The notes: generated by a model not told the origin, from the sequence alone. Positions 9,721 through 18,151 are shown, numbered from the stretch's first letter. The stretch is DNA of 51,792 nucleotides from Vulcaniibacterium gelatinicum (GCF_008033445.1 NZ_VNKO01000021.1:1-51792); one strand, 5' to 3'. Numbers and translations are program-made.

Positions 9721-10872
9721 ATGGCCTACCCTGACCCGTACCCACGCCCCGCACCGGATCCCTTCATCCGGCGCTGGCTCTTCATCACCGCGTGTATTGC
9801 CACGCTCATGCTGCTGTGGCAGTTCCTGCCCGCCATCGAAGCCTGGTTCAGCCCGCGCCAAGCCGCTGAGCGCACCGTCACGCCGCGTGGCGATCTGGCC
9901 GCTGACGAACAGGCCACCATCGAACTGTTCGAAAAATCACGCGCCTCGGTGGTCTACATCACCACCGCGCAGCTGGTGCGCGACGTCTGGACGCGCAATG
10001 TCTTCTCCGTGCCGCGCGGGACGGGTTCGGGTTTCATCTGGGATGACGCCGGTCATGTCGTTACCAACTTTCATGTGATTCAGGGGGCGTCGGAGGCCAC
10101 TGTCAAACTGGCCGACGGCCGCGATTACCAAGCCGCGCTGGTCGGCGTGAGTCCGGCCCACGATATCGCGGTGCTCAAAATCGGCGTCGGTTTCCAGCGC
10201 CCGCCCGCCGTTCCGGTCGGCACCAGCGCAGACCTCAAGGTGGGACAAAAGGTATTCGCCATCGGCAACCCCTTCGGCCTGGATTGGACACTCACCACCG
10301 GCATCGTGTCCGCGCTCGATCGATCGCTGCCCGGGGAATCTGGCGGAGTGACCATCGAACACCTGATTCAAACCGATGCCGCCATCAACCCCGGCAACTC
10401 GGGTGGGCCGTTGCTCGATTCGGCCGGCCGCCTGATCGGCATCAACACAGCGATCTACAGCCCTTCCGGTGCATCGGCGGGGATCGGCTTCGCCGTGCCG
10501 GTGGACACGGTCATGCGTGTGGTGCCACAACTCATCAAGACCGGCAAATACATCCGTCCGGCGCTTGGGATCGAGGTAGACGAGCAGCTCAACCGCCGAT
10601 TGCAGGCGCTGACCGGCACCCAAGGCGTGTTTGTGCTCCGCGTCGCCCCTGGCTCAGCGGCGCAAAAGGCGGGGCTGAGCGGTATCACCGTTGGCCCCGA
10701 AGGTATCGTGCCGGGAGACCGCATCACAGGCATAGACGGCGCTCCCGTCGACGATGTCGCCAAACTGCTCGCACGGCTTGACGAGCGAAAGGTAGGAGAT
10801 GTTGTGGTCTTGTCAGTTGAGCGGGCCGGTAAACCACGGGAAGTGCGCGTGGAGTTGCAACCTGGCGCCTGA
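9721..10872 (+). CDS. DegP/HtrA-like serine protease, membrane-anchored, one PDZ domain
   Basis: This 383-residue envelope protease has an N-terminal signal-anchor at about residues 18-38. A trypsin-like domain follows with the triad His118 (TNFHVIQ), Asp148 (HDIAVLK) and Ser227 (GNSGGPL), then a single PDZ domain at about 285-380. One PDZ and a retained anchor make it more like DegS/HhoB-type or the tLST DegP_GI than E. coli DegP, which has two PDZ domains. The ATG at 9721 has AGGAGA upstream; an in-frame TTG at 9697 is less likely. It is the last intact gene of the operon and probably degrades or refolds periplasmic proteins under heat or oxidant stress. Confidence 0.9.
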   Translation: MAYPDPYPRPAPDPFIRRWLFITACIATLMLLWQFLPAIEAWFSPRQAAERTVTPRGDLAADEQATIELFEKSRASVVYITTAQLVRDVWTRNVFSVPRGTGSGFIWDDAGHVVTNFHVIQGASEATVKLADGRDYQAALVGVSPAHDIAVLKIGVGFQRPPAVPVGTSADLKVGQKVFAIGNPFGLDWTLTTGIVSALDRSLPGESGGVTIEHLIQTDAAINPGNSGGPLLDSAGRLIGINTAIYSPSGASAGIGFAVPVDTVMRVVPQLIKTGKYIRPALGIEVDEQLNRRLQALTGTQGVFVLRVAPGSAAQKAGLSGITVGPEGIVPGDRITGIDGAPVDDVAKLLARLDERKVGDVVVLSVERAGKPREVRVELQPGA

Positions 10873-10883
10873 TCTGGAGTTGA

Positions 10884-11240
10884 GGACTTCTGGGGATCAA
10901 GCGGCGCAGCGGGCGCAAGCTGATCACGCTGCCGAACGGCGAAACCGCTCCCGTAAGGCCGTGGGATATGACACCGACGCCGCTCCAGTTGGCGCTGGCC
11001 AGGGGGCACCGCTGGCTGGCCATGCTGGAGTCGGGGAAAGCGACGTCACTGAAGGAGATCGCCGCGCGGGAGGAGATCGACAACAGCTACGTGAGCCGGA
11101 TGGTCAACCTGACCACGCTGGCGCCGGACATCGTGGCCGCGATCCTGGACGATACGCTGCCGAATCACGTCACCCTGTTTGATCTGGCGTCGGGGACGCC
11201 GCTGTTGTGGGATGAGCAGCGAGCCATCATCGATCGCTGA
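10884..11240 (+). pseudogene. 5'-truncated recombinase-accessory (ParB/KorB-like HTH) gene remnant
   Basis: The reading frame is open from the TGA at 10881 to 11240. It begins mid-domain with GIKRRSGRKLITLPNG, without a start codon until ATG 10968. It aligns along its length with the intact protein at 19755-20207: compare KIRKRGASKVVLRPDG with IKRRSGRKLITLPNG, SEIARREGLHHSTVNELLRL with KEIAAREEIDNSYVSRMVNL, and LEPAIIQAIL with LAPDIVAAIL. The family is usually found directly behind a serine recombinase. Here the N-terminal part and the recombinase are missing, so this is a scar of an earlier mobile element at the right border of the stress island. A shortened protein from ATG 10968 (90 residues) is possible. 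Confidence 0.7.
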
Positions 11241-11342
11241 TTGCCGCCGGCTCTGACCCTTCAGCCTGCGCGCCGTCCGTTCAGGCCGCCGTGGGGATCC
11301 CGTGTGAACAGGCCAGGCACGCCACCTGCGCGTGCCGGAAGG

Positions 11343-11369
11343 CCCGCCCGGCACCCCGCGCCGGGCGGG
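11343..11369 (-). terminator. GC-rich hairpin downstream of the cyanophycinase fusion gene
   Basis: A perfect 10-bp stem (11343-11352 with 11360-11369) and a 7-nt loop lie 13 bp beyond the stop of the minus-strand fusion gene. There is no strong U tract on the minus strand (CCTTCC follows). It may act as a weak or factor-assisted terminator. It also sits close to the junction between the stress island and host DNA. Confidence 0.45.
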
Positions 11370-11381
11370 AGGAGCGCGGCT

Positions 11382-13313
11382 TCAGGGCAGCGGCAGCGGC
11401 TCGTCGCGCCAGATGGCCACGTGCGGCACGCCGTCGGCGCCGATCCAGCCGCGGTACATGCCGCCGGTGTTGAACGGGAAGGCGGCCTTGCCCTGCGCGT
11501 CCAGGGCAATCGCGCCGCCGTCGCCGCCGGCCTGCGGGACCAGCCGGTTGATGACCTCGTCGGCGGCGCGGGCCAGGCTGCTGCCGGACAGGCGCACGCG
11601 CGCGCAGATCTCGTGCGCGGCGGCGGTGCGGATGTAGAACTCGCCCCAGCCGGTGCCGGACACGGCGCAGCGTGCGTCGGCCCAGGTGCCGGCGCCGATG
11701 ATCGGCGAGTCACCCACGCGGCCGTAGCGCTTGTTGGTCATGCCGCCGGTGGAGGTGCCGGCGGCCAGGCGGCCATCGGCGTCCAGCGCCACCGCGCCCA
11801 CCGTGCCGAAGTAGGCCCTGGCCGGTGCGTCCGAGTGCAGCGCGTGCGGCTTGCTGTCGTCCTGCAGCGCCTGCTGCAACTGGCGCCAGCGCTTCTCGGT
11901 GCGGAAGTAGGACGGATCCACCAGGGCGATGCCCTGTTCCCTGGCGAACTGCTCGGCGCCGTCGCCGACCATCATCACGTGGCGCGACTTTTCCATGATC
12001 GCCCGCGCCAGGGTGATCGGGTTGCGCACGCGGTGCAGGCCCGCCGCCGCGCCGGCGCGGCCGCTGGCACCGTCCATGATCGAGGTGTCCAGCTCGTTGC
12101 GGCCGTCGTGGGTGAACACCGCGCCGCGCCCGGCGTTGAACATCGGCGCGTCCTCCAGCACGGTCACCGCCGCGGTCACCGCGTCCAGCGCCGGCATGCC
12201 GGCCTGCAGCCGCGCGTAGCCGGCGCGCAGCGCCTCGGCCAGCGCCGCGCGCGCGGCCTGCTCCTCCTCCGCGGTGAGATCGCCCGGCTCCACGCCGGCG
12301 CCGCCGTGGACCACCAGCAGCGGCCGGTCCAGGGCCACCAGCACGCCGTCACGCACCGCAAAGTCGCGCCGCGCCAGCGGGTTCTCCACCTCGCCCGAGG
12401 GCAGGTGCAGCACCGAATCCGGGCCGGCCACCAGCACCTGCACCCGTTCCTGGCGCATCGGTGCGTCCTGCGCCTGCGCGGCCAGCGGGCCGCGCACGAC
12501 GGTGGCGCCGGCGCCCGGCGCGGAGGCGTACACGCGCGCGCGGCCGTCGGCTTCCACCGCCACCGCCGCGTCCTCGTCCACGCCCAGCCCCAGCAGCGGC
12601 CGGCCGGCCATGGCCTCGGCCTTGGCCAGGAAGGCCAGCAGCCGGCCCAGGCGGTCGCGTTCGCCGAAGTGGGTGTCGGTGAGCACGCCCTCGAGCAGGG
12701 CCAGGCGCAGGAAGCCGGTCTCGATGGTGATCGCATCGCCCAGCGGATCGGCCAGAGCCTGCGGGCTGGTGATGCTGCCGCCGTCCATCGCCCCGTACAG
12801 GTACTCGCCCAGGATTGCCAGGCCGGCGCTGGTGCCGCCCAGCGGCTTGCCGGCGCGCACGTGCGCCTCCAGCGCCGCGGCCACCGGCGTGCCGCGCCAG
12901 AAGCGCACGTAGCGCGCTTGGTCGCCGCCGGCGATGAAGATGCCGTCGGCGCGCCTGAGCGCGCGCAGCACGGCGCGGTCGTAGGCCGCCGCGCGGTCGT
13001 GGAACACGAAGGTCTCCACCGAGGCGATGCCGCCGACCTCGTTGTGGAACTCCTCGCCGATCTCCCCGCCCTGGGAGGCGCGCAGGACCACGATGTGGCC
13101 ATGGCCGGCCTTGGCCGTGAACCAGCGCAGGGCGTCGTGGTTGCGGTCGCCGCCGCCCATCAGCAGCAGACCGGGCTGCACCTTGCCGGGCGTCCTGGCC
13201 GTGCGGTCGCCGACCAGGTAATGCCCGTACTCGGCCGCCGCCGCCGAGGCGGCCAGCGCCCAGGCCAGGGCCAGCCCGGCCAGCTTCCACACCGTACCCA
13301 CGCGTCTGCTCAT
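11382..13313 (-). CDS. secreted cyanophycinase - isoaspartyl peptidase/L-asparaginase fusion
   Basis: This 643-residue protein has a signal peptide (residues 1-27, basic start, Ala-rich cleavage site). Residues 35-330 form a peptidase S51 cyanophycinase domain with LLMGGGDRNHD, nucleophile Ser162 in GGTSAG, and THFGERDRLGRL. Residues 331-643 form a T2 isoaspartyl peptidase with VVHGGAG, then catalytic Thr504 in FGTVGAVALD and the substrate-site stretches GGMTNKRYGRVGDSPIIGAG and NTGGMYRG. Cyanophycinases release beta-Asp-Arg dipeptides from cyanophycin, and T2 enzymes split isoaspartyl dipeptides. One chain could thus take polymer to Asp and Arg outside the cytoplasm. T2 enzymes self-cleave before the Thr, so the chain would split at 503/504. 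It is divergent from a sigma/TonB-receptor operon. Substrate is inferred. Confidence 0.85.
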   Translation of the reverse strand: MSRRVGTVWKLAGLALAWALAASAAAAEYGHYLVGDRTARTPGKVQPGLLLMGGGDRNHDALRWFTAKAGHGHIVVLRASQGGEIGEEFHNEVGGIASVETFVFHDRAAAYDRAVLRALRRADGIFIAGGDQARYVRFWRGTPVAAALEAHVRAGKPLGGTSAGLAILGEYLYGAMDGGSITSPQALADPLGDAITIETGFLRLALLEGVLTDTHFGERDRLGRLLAFLAKAEAMAGRPLLGLGVDEDAAVAVEADGRARVYASAPGAGATVVRGPLAAQAQDAPMRQERVQVLVAGPDSVLHLPSGEVENPLARRDFAVRDGVLVALDRPLLVVHGGAGVEPGDLTAEEEQAARAALAEALRAGYARLQAGMPALDAVTAAVTVLEDAPMFNAGRGAVFTHDGRNELDTSIMDGASGRAGAAAGLHRVRNPITLARAIMEKSRHVMMVGDGAEQFAREQGIALVDPSYFRTEKRWRQLQQALQDDSKPHALHSDAPARAYFGTVGAVALDADGRLAAGTSTGGMTNKRYGRVGDSPIIGAGTWADARCAVSGTGWGEFYIRTAAAHEICARVRLSGSSLARAADEVINRLVPQAGGDGGAIALDAQGKAAFPFNTGGMYRGWIGADGVPHVAIWRDEPLPLP

Positions 13314-13339
13314 CGCACCTGCTCCCACAACGGATCCGT

Positions 13340-13358
13340 CCGCGGCACCGTGCCGCGG
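13340..13358. promoter_or_regulatory. palindrome in the divergent promoter region of the cyanophycinase and sigma-factor genes
   Basis: The 109-bp gap between the two divergent start codons contains an inverted repeat with 8-bp perfect arms (13340-13347 and 13351-13358) around a 3-nt spacer. It could be an operator or a hairpin in the leader of the minus-strand gene. A TAGAGT hexamer about 10 bp before the sigma-gene ATG is a weak -10 candidate. This is the only space in which both transcription units can be controlled. Confidence 0.4.
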
Positions 13359-13422
13359 CCTGCACCAAGGTACTAGACGAACCGGCGCGCGCATGCCCCC
13401 ATCGCTGGGCTAGAGTGCGGCC

Positions 13423-14010
13423 ATGCTCAACGACCTCGACGCATGGTTCGTCCGCGAGATCCTGGTGCACGAGCGCGCGCTGGCCGGATACCTGCAGCGC
13501 TGCTGGCCGCACCGCGACGAGCTGCACGACCTGCGCCAGGAGGTCTACGCGCGGGTCTACGAGGCCGCCCGCCGCGAACGCCCGGCCTCGCCGCGGGCGT
13601 TCCTGTTCGCCACCGCGCGCCACCTGATGACCGACCGGGTGCGCCGCAGCCGGGTGGTGTCGATCGAGCCGATGGGGGATTTCGAGTCCTCGAACGTCTA
13701 CCCCATCGACGAGCTCTGCCCCGAGCGCTGGACCGGCGGCCGCCAGGCGCTGCGGCGCCTGGTGGAGGCGCTGGACGCGCTGCCGGACCGCTGCCGCGAG
13801 GTGGTGTGGCTGCGACGGGTGGAGGAGCTGCCGCAGCAGGAGGTCGCGCGGCGGCTGGGCATCAATGGGAGGACCGTGGAGAAGCACCTGGCCAAGGGCA
13901 TGCGCCTGATCGCCGACCACCTGTTCGGCGGCGACCCGGCGCGTGGGCGCGGGGCGCCGGCCGCAGCCGCGCCCCTGGAGGAAGGCCATGGACGACAGCA
14001 GGACGATTGA
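13423..14010 (+). CDS. FecI-like ECF sigma factor
   Basis: This 195-residue extracytoplasmic-function sigma factor has region 2 at about residues 12-75 (DLRQEVYARVYEAA, FLFATARHLMTDRVRR) and region 4 at about 110-165 (LPDRCREVVWLRRVEELPQQEVARRLGI with the HTH NGRTVEKHLAKGMRLI). This is the iron-starvation/FecI subgroup that drives a TonB-dependent receptor gene after surface signalling. Its last 23 bases overlap the FecR-like gene, which implies coupled synthesis of sigma and anti-sigma factor. A Gly/Pro/Ala-rich tail (about 25 residues) is unusual and probably disordered. Confidence 0.9.
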   Translation: MLNDLDAWFVREILVHERALAGYLQRCWPHRDELHDLRQEVYARVYEAARRERPASPRAFLFATARHLMTDRVRRSRVVSIEPMGDFESSNVYPIDELCPERWTGGRQALRRLVEALDALPDRCREVVWLRRVEELPQQEVARRLGINGRTVEKHLAKGMRLIADHLFGGDPARGRGAPAAAAPLEEGHGRQQDD

Positions 14011-15037
14011 GCGCACCGCCGCGCAGTGGCTGGCGCGGCGCGAATCGGGCGCGTGGAGCGCGCGCGACCAGCAGGCCCTGGAGGCCTGGCTGGAGCAGCG
14101 CACCGAGCACCGCGTGGCCTGGCTGCGCCTGCATGCGGTCTGGGAGCAGGCCGGGCGCCTGCGCGCGCTGGCCGCGGGCCTGCCGCCGGGCCAGGTGCCC
14201 GAGCGCGGCCGCTGGGCTGCCGGCGACGGAGCCCCGGCCGCATCGCCGGTGCCCGATCTGCGCGCGCTGCGCTTCGCCCCGCGCCCCCCGTCCCGGCCCG
14301 CGCGCTGGCCGCGGCGGCTGGCCGCCTGCCTGGCGCTGGCGGTGGCCGCCGGCGCGGGCTGGGGCGCCTGGCAGCTGTCCGGCCGGCAGCAGGCCCACTA
14401 CGCCAGCGCGGTTGGCCAGGTGCGGGAGGTGGCGCTGGCCGACGGCTCGCGCGCCACGCTCAGCAGCGGCACCCGCCTGGCCGTGTACCTGGACCGCGGC
14501 CAGCGCCGGGTGGTGCTGGAGCAGGGCGAGGCCCTGTTCGAGGTGGCGCGCGACCCGGCACGCCCGTTCGCGGTGGAGGCCGGCGGCTACCGCGCCGTCG
14601 CGGTGGGCACCCGCTACGCGGTGAGGCGCGAGGCCGGGGCGCTGCGGGTGGTGGTGACCGAGGGCAGGGTGCGCCTGGAGGACCTGCCCGGCGCCGGCGC
14701 GCCGCGGCCGGTGTCGCTGCTGCCGGCCGGCAGCGTGGCCACCGCCGGCGGAGACGGGGTGCTGGTGCGCAGCCTGCCGGTGGAGGAGGCGCAGCGCTAC
14801 CTGGAGTGGCGCGACGGCTTCCTGGTCTTCGACGACACGCCGCTGGAACAGGCGGCGGCCGAGTTCAACCGCTTCAACCTGCGCCGCCTGGAGCTGGCCG
14901 ATCCGGCGGTGGCGCAGCTGCGGATCGGCGGCCACTTCCGCTGGTCCGGGCTGGACGCCTTCGTCGGGCTGCTGGAGCAGGGCTTCCCGGTGCGCGCCGA
15001 GCGGCACCCGGACCGGATCGTGCTGTACGCGCGCTGA
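13988..15037 (+). CDS. FecR-like anti-sigma factor / signal transducer
   Basis: This 349-residue inner-membrane regulator has an N-terminal cytoplasmic domain (about 1-85; AAQWLARRESGAWSARDQQALEAWLEQ, the DUF4880 type that binds the sigma factor). One transmembrane helix follows at about 112-132 (LAACLALAVAAGAG), then a periplasmic FecR domain (about 150-250; VALADGSRATLSSGTRLAVYL) and a C-terminal STN-like/DUF4974 part with LEQAAAEFNRFN. It would hold the sigma factor until the receptor's STN domain signals across the periplasm. The ATG at 13988 lies within the sigma gene and is preceded by GAGGAAGG. Confidence 0.9.
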   Translation: MDDSRTIERTAAQWLARRESGAWSARDQQALEAWLEQRTEHRVAWLRLHAVWEQAGRLRALAAGLPPGQVPERGRWAAGDGAPAASPVPDLRALRFAPRPPSRPARWPRRLAACLALAVAAGAGWGAWQLSGRQQAHYASAVGQVREVALADGSRATLSSGTRLAVYLDRGQRRVVLEQGEALFEVARDPARPFAVEAGGYRAVAVGTRYAVRREAGALRVVVTEGRVRLEDLPGAGAPRPVSLLPAGSVATAGGDGVLVRSLPVEEAQRYLEWRDGFLVFDDTPLEQAAAEFNRFNLRRLELADPAVAQLRIGGHFRWSGLDAFVGLLEQGFPVRAERHPDRIVLYAR

Positions 15038-15121
15038 CGCTTCCCCGGGATGGGGGCAACGGCCGCCTCGTTCGTCACAGCAGGATGGGCGTGCCGTCCC
15101 GGCACGGGAGAGAAAGAACCG

Positions 15122-18100
15122 ATGCATGCGCCCTCGCGTGTCCTGTTGCTGACCCTGGCCTGTTCGGTCGCCCTGGCGGCCCAGGCGCAGGCCCGTTCCA
15201 CCACCATCGATGTGCCCGCCGGCGACCTGGCGGCCGCCCTCAACGACCTGGCCCGCCAGTCCGGCACCCAGCTGGTGTACCGGGCCGAGGACCTGAAGGG
15301 TCGCCGCACCGCCGGGGTGCGCGGCGCCACTTCCGCCGACCAGGCGCTGGAGCAGCTGCTGCGCGGCAGCGGCCTGGTCGCCCGCCGCGACCAGGCCAGC
15401 GGCGCGGTGCTGGTGGCGCGGGTGGAACCGCCGGCGCGGCGCCGCGCCCCGGCGCCGCAGGCGCAGGAGGCTTCCGCCGGCAGCGCCCCGGCCGAGGAGC
15501 CGGTGGTGGAGATCGACACGGTCACGGTGACCGGTTCGCGCATCCCGCGCGCGCAGATCGAGGGCCCGGCGCCGATCACCGTGGTCACCGCCGAGCAGAT
15601 CCAGGCCAACGGCTTTACCACCGTGCCGGACATCCTGCGCAGCCTGACCCAGAACAGCGGCGAAACCCAGAGCCAGCAGTCGGCCAGCGGCGCCGACTTT
15701 TCGCCCGGCGCGCAGCAGGTGGACCTGCGTGGCCTCGGCCCCAACCACACCCTGGTGCTGGTCAACGGCCGCCGCATCGCCGATTTCCCGCTGCCGTTCA
15801 AGGGCCGCAGCAACTTCACCGACATCTCCAACATCCCGGTGGCGATGATCGAGCGGGTGGAGGTGCTGACCGGCAGCGCCTCGGCCATCTACGGCTCGGA
15901 CGCGATCTCCGGCGTGGTCAATTTCATCCTCAAGAAGAAGGCCGACGGCACCATCGTCGACATGCGCCTGGGCACCACGACCGAAGGCGGCGGCGAGTCG
16001 TTCGATGCCAGCCTGGTCAGCGGCTTCGAGCGCGGCCGCCTGGGCGGCGTGTACAGCGTCGACCTGGTCTCGCAGGTGCCGCTGTGGGCCTACGAGCGCG
16101 ACATCCAGGACTCGACCCGGGACGCGCCCACCGCCAACACCCGCATCGCCCGCCGTGCCTACCTGCGCACCGACTGGTGGGACGACTACATCGACCCGGG
16201 CCAGGCCACCTGCGACGCGCTGTCCGGGCAGAACGGCGGCACCACCTACTACGCCTACCGGCCGCGCTACGGCTACTACTGCGGCAGCGACGAGTCGATC
16301 GGCTACGGCACCATCCTCAGCAAGCGCCGCGGCGTGAATGGCTATGCCTCGCTGAACTACGACTTCGGCAACGGCCACCAGTGGTTCGCCGACGTGCAGG
16401 CCGGCCACCACCAGGTCGAGCTGTTCCGCGACGTGACCTCGTGGAGCCACATGGGCGCCGACGGCAACGAGGAGGGCTACTTCTTCAACCGGGCCACCGG
16501 CCAGGTGGAGTACTGGCAGCGCCAGTTCTCGCCGGAGGAGATCGGCGGCCTGGACCGCAACATGATCGAAACCACGCAGAAGACCTTCGGCCTGACCACC
16601 GGCTTCAAGGGCAGGCTGGGCGAGGCGTGGGACTACGAGGCCTCGCTGAGCTGGTCGCAGTACAAGGCGAGGATCAGCTGGCCGCAGATCGTCGCCGCGC
16701 GCGCCAACGAGCTGTTCCTCGGCCCGCAGCTGGGCGTGGACGACGACGGCTTCCCGGTGTTCGACGCCGACCCGTCGCGCCTGTACCGGCCGCTCAGCCG
16801 CGCCGAGTACGACAGCATCGCCGCGCGCACGGTCTACCACCCGCAGTCGGAGACGGCGACCCTGGCGGCGACGGTGAGCACCGCCGACCTGTTCGCGCTG
16901 CCCGGCGGCGATGCCGGCTTCGCCGCCACGGTCGAGTACGGCCACCAGAGCTACGACCTCAACCCCGACCCGCTGGCGACGCAGTACTACTATTACAGCT
17001 GGAAGGATTCCGACGGCCACGGCAGCCGCAACCGCTGGGCCACCGCCGCCGAGCTGCGCCTGCCGCTGCACGACACCCTCAACCTGAGCCTGGCCGGCCG
17101 CTACGACCAGTACCGCTACGCCGGCAACTCGGTGGGCAAGGCCACCTGGAGCGCGGGCCTGGAGTGGCGCCCGGTCGAGAGCCTGCTGCTGCGCGGCTCC
17201 TACGGTACCGCCTTCCGCGCCGCCGACCTGCACTACGTCTTCGCCGGCACCGGCAACGACGAGACCTCGGGCATCGACTACTACTGGTGCCTGGTGGACG
17301 GGGCCGACGACTGCTCCGACTACGAGGAGGGCCTGATCCGCACCCGCGCCGGCAACCGCGAGCTGGGGCCGGAGACCAGCACCTCCTGGACCGCCGGCTT
17401 CGTGTGGTCGCCGCTGGAAGGCCTGGACCTGTCGGCCGACTGGTTCGACATCGACATGCGCGACCAGGTGCAGGACATGAGCGTGGACGCGATCCTGCGC
17501 GACGAGGCCGCCTGCCGCCTGGGCAGCCTGGACCCGGCCTCGCCGACCTGCGTGGACGCGCTGGCGCGGGTGTCCCGCAGCGCCACCAGCGGCGCGCTGT
17601 ACGGCATCCACGTCAGCCCGATCAACGTCGCCCGCGAGCGCACCCGCGGCGTCGACGTGGCCGCGCGCTACCGTCTGGAGACCGGCATCGGCCGCTTCAC
17701 CCTCACCTTCAACCACACCTGGGTGAAGGAGCACGAGTTCCAGCAGTTCCCGGGCGATCCGGTCGAGGACCAGTTCGCCATCAACAGCGGCTTCGACATC
17801 CCGCGGACCAAGAGCAACGCCAGCATCGGCTGGGATCGCGGTCCGTGGACGGTGACGCTGTATGGCTCGCGCCTGGGCCGGTTGCCGAACGGCTGGTCGT
17901 ACAACCAGGTGTGGGAGGAGGGCGACCCGGGTCCGTGGATCCCGGCGACCTACCGCTACAACGCCTCGGCGCAGTTCCGCTTCAACGACCACTCGCGCCT
18001 GAGCCTGGCCATCACCAACCTGGCCAACAAGATGCCGCCGAAGGATCCGACCTACACGGCGTATCCGTACTACGACATCGCCTGGTTCGACTCGGTGGGC

Positions 18101-18151
18101 CGGCAGATCCACCTGCAGTTCACCCACCGCTTCGGCGGCAGCAGACCGTAG
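15122..18151 (+). CDS. TonB-dependent receptor with N-terminal STN signalling domain
   Basis: This 1009-residue outer-membrane transporter has a signal peptide (1-25, cleavage near AQA-RS). An STN (secretin/TonB short N-terminal) domain follows at about 26-95 (IDVPAGDLAAALNDLARQSG), then a TonB box (IDTVTVTGSRI, about 135-146), a plug domain (about 155-275, with VDLRGLGPNHTLVLVNGRR) and a beta barrel ending in the aromatic HLQFTHRFGG motif. The STN domain marks it as a transducer that signals to the FecR-like protein. It lies 84 bp downstream of that gene and is followed by a terminator. The divergent partner encodes cyanophycin breakdown, so peptide import is a reasonable guess. Iron-siderophore transport cannot be excluded. 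Confidence 0.9.
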   Translation: MHAPSRVLLLTLACSVALAAQAQARSTTIDVPAGDLAAALNDLARQSGTQLVYRAEDLKGRRTAGVRGATSADQALEQLLRGSGLVARRDQASGAVLVARVEPPARRRAPAPQAQEASAGSAPAEEPVVEIDTVTVTGSRIPRAQIEGPAPITVVTAEQIQANGFTTVPDILRSLTQNSGETQSQQSASGADFSPGAQQVDLRGLGPNHTLVLVNGRRIADFPLPFKGRSNFTDISNIPVAMIERVEVLTGSASAIYGSDAISGVVNFILKKKADGTIVDMRLGTTTEGGGESFDASLVSGFERGRLGGVYSVDLVSQVPLWAYERDIQDSTRDAPTANTRIARRAYLRTDWWDDYIDPGQATCDALSGQNGGTTYYAYRPRYGYYCGSDESIGYGTILSKRRGVNGYASLNYDFGNGHQWFADVQAGHHQVELFRDVTSWSHMGADGNEEGYFFNRATGQVEYWQRQFSPEEIGGLDRNMIETTQKTFGLTTGFKGRLGEAWDYEASLSWSQYKARISWPQIVAARANELFLGPQLGVDDDGFPVFDADPSRLYRPLSRAEYDSIAARTVYHPQSETATLAATVSTADLFALPGGDAGFAATVEYGHQSYDLNPDPLATQYYYYSWKDSDGHGSRNRWATAAELRLPLHDTLNLSLAGRYDQYRYAGNSVGKATWSAGLEWRPVESLLLRGSYGTAFRAADLHYVFAGTGNDETSGIDYYWCLVDGADDCSDYEEGLIRTRAGNRELGPETSTSWTAGFVWSPLEGLDLSADWFDIDMRDQVQDMSVDAILRDEAACRLGSLDPASPTCVDALARVSRSATSGALYGIHVSPINVARERTRGVDVAARYRLETGIGRFTLTFNHTWVKEHEFQQFPGDPVEDQFAINSGFDIPRTKSNASIGWDRGPWTVTLYGSRLGRLPNGWSYNQVWEEGDPGPWIPATYRYNASAQFRFNDHSRLSLAITNLANKMPPKDPTYTAYPYYDIAWFDSVGRQIHLQFTHRFGGSRP

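Larger units (their letters stand above)
131..11240 (+). mobile_element. tLST / locus of heat resistance (TLPQC-type) genomic island
   Basis: The gene order HTH protein - sHsp20 - ClpG - PLD/Cls - FtsH - thioredoxin - small ORF - PsiE - M48 protease - DegP is that of the transmissible locus of stress tolerance described in Pseudomonas aeruginosa clone C, Escherichia coli, Klebsiella and Cronobacter. All genes lie on the plus strand, mostly overlapping or within 30 bp. YfdX, HdeD and KefB genes, found in many E. coli-type loci, are absent, so this is a compact variant. The borders are an IS3-type remnant on the left and a truncated recombinase-accessory gene on the right. Confidence 0.85.

Noticed and set aside
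708-10872. Treating the chaperone/protease operon as a new system
   Set aside because: The gene set and order match the already described tLST/LHR/TLPQC islands; only its compact form and border are of interest.
11241-13376. 711-codon plus-strand frame across the cyanophycinase fusion
   Set aside because: No domain similarity and strongly biased composition; the minus-strand gene has two complete enzyme domains and a signal peptide.
15122-18151. Naming the receptor as a ferric-siderophore transporter
   Set aside because: FecI-FecR-receptor trios are often iron-linked, but there is no siderophore or iron gene nearby and the divergent gene points to peptide or cyanophycin use; left open.
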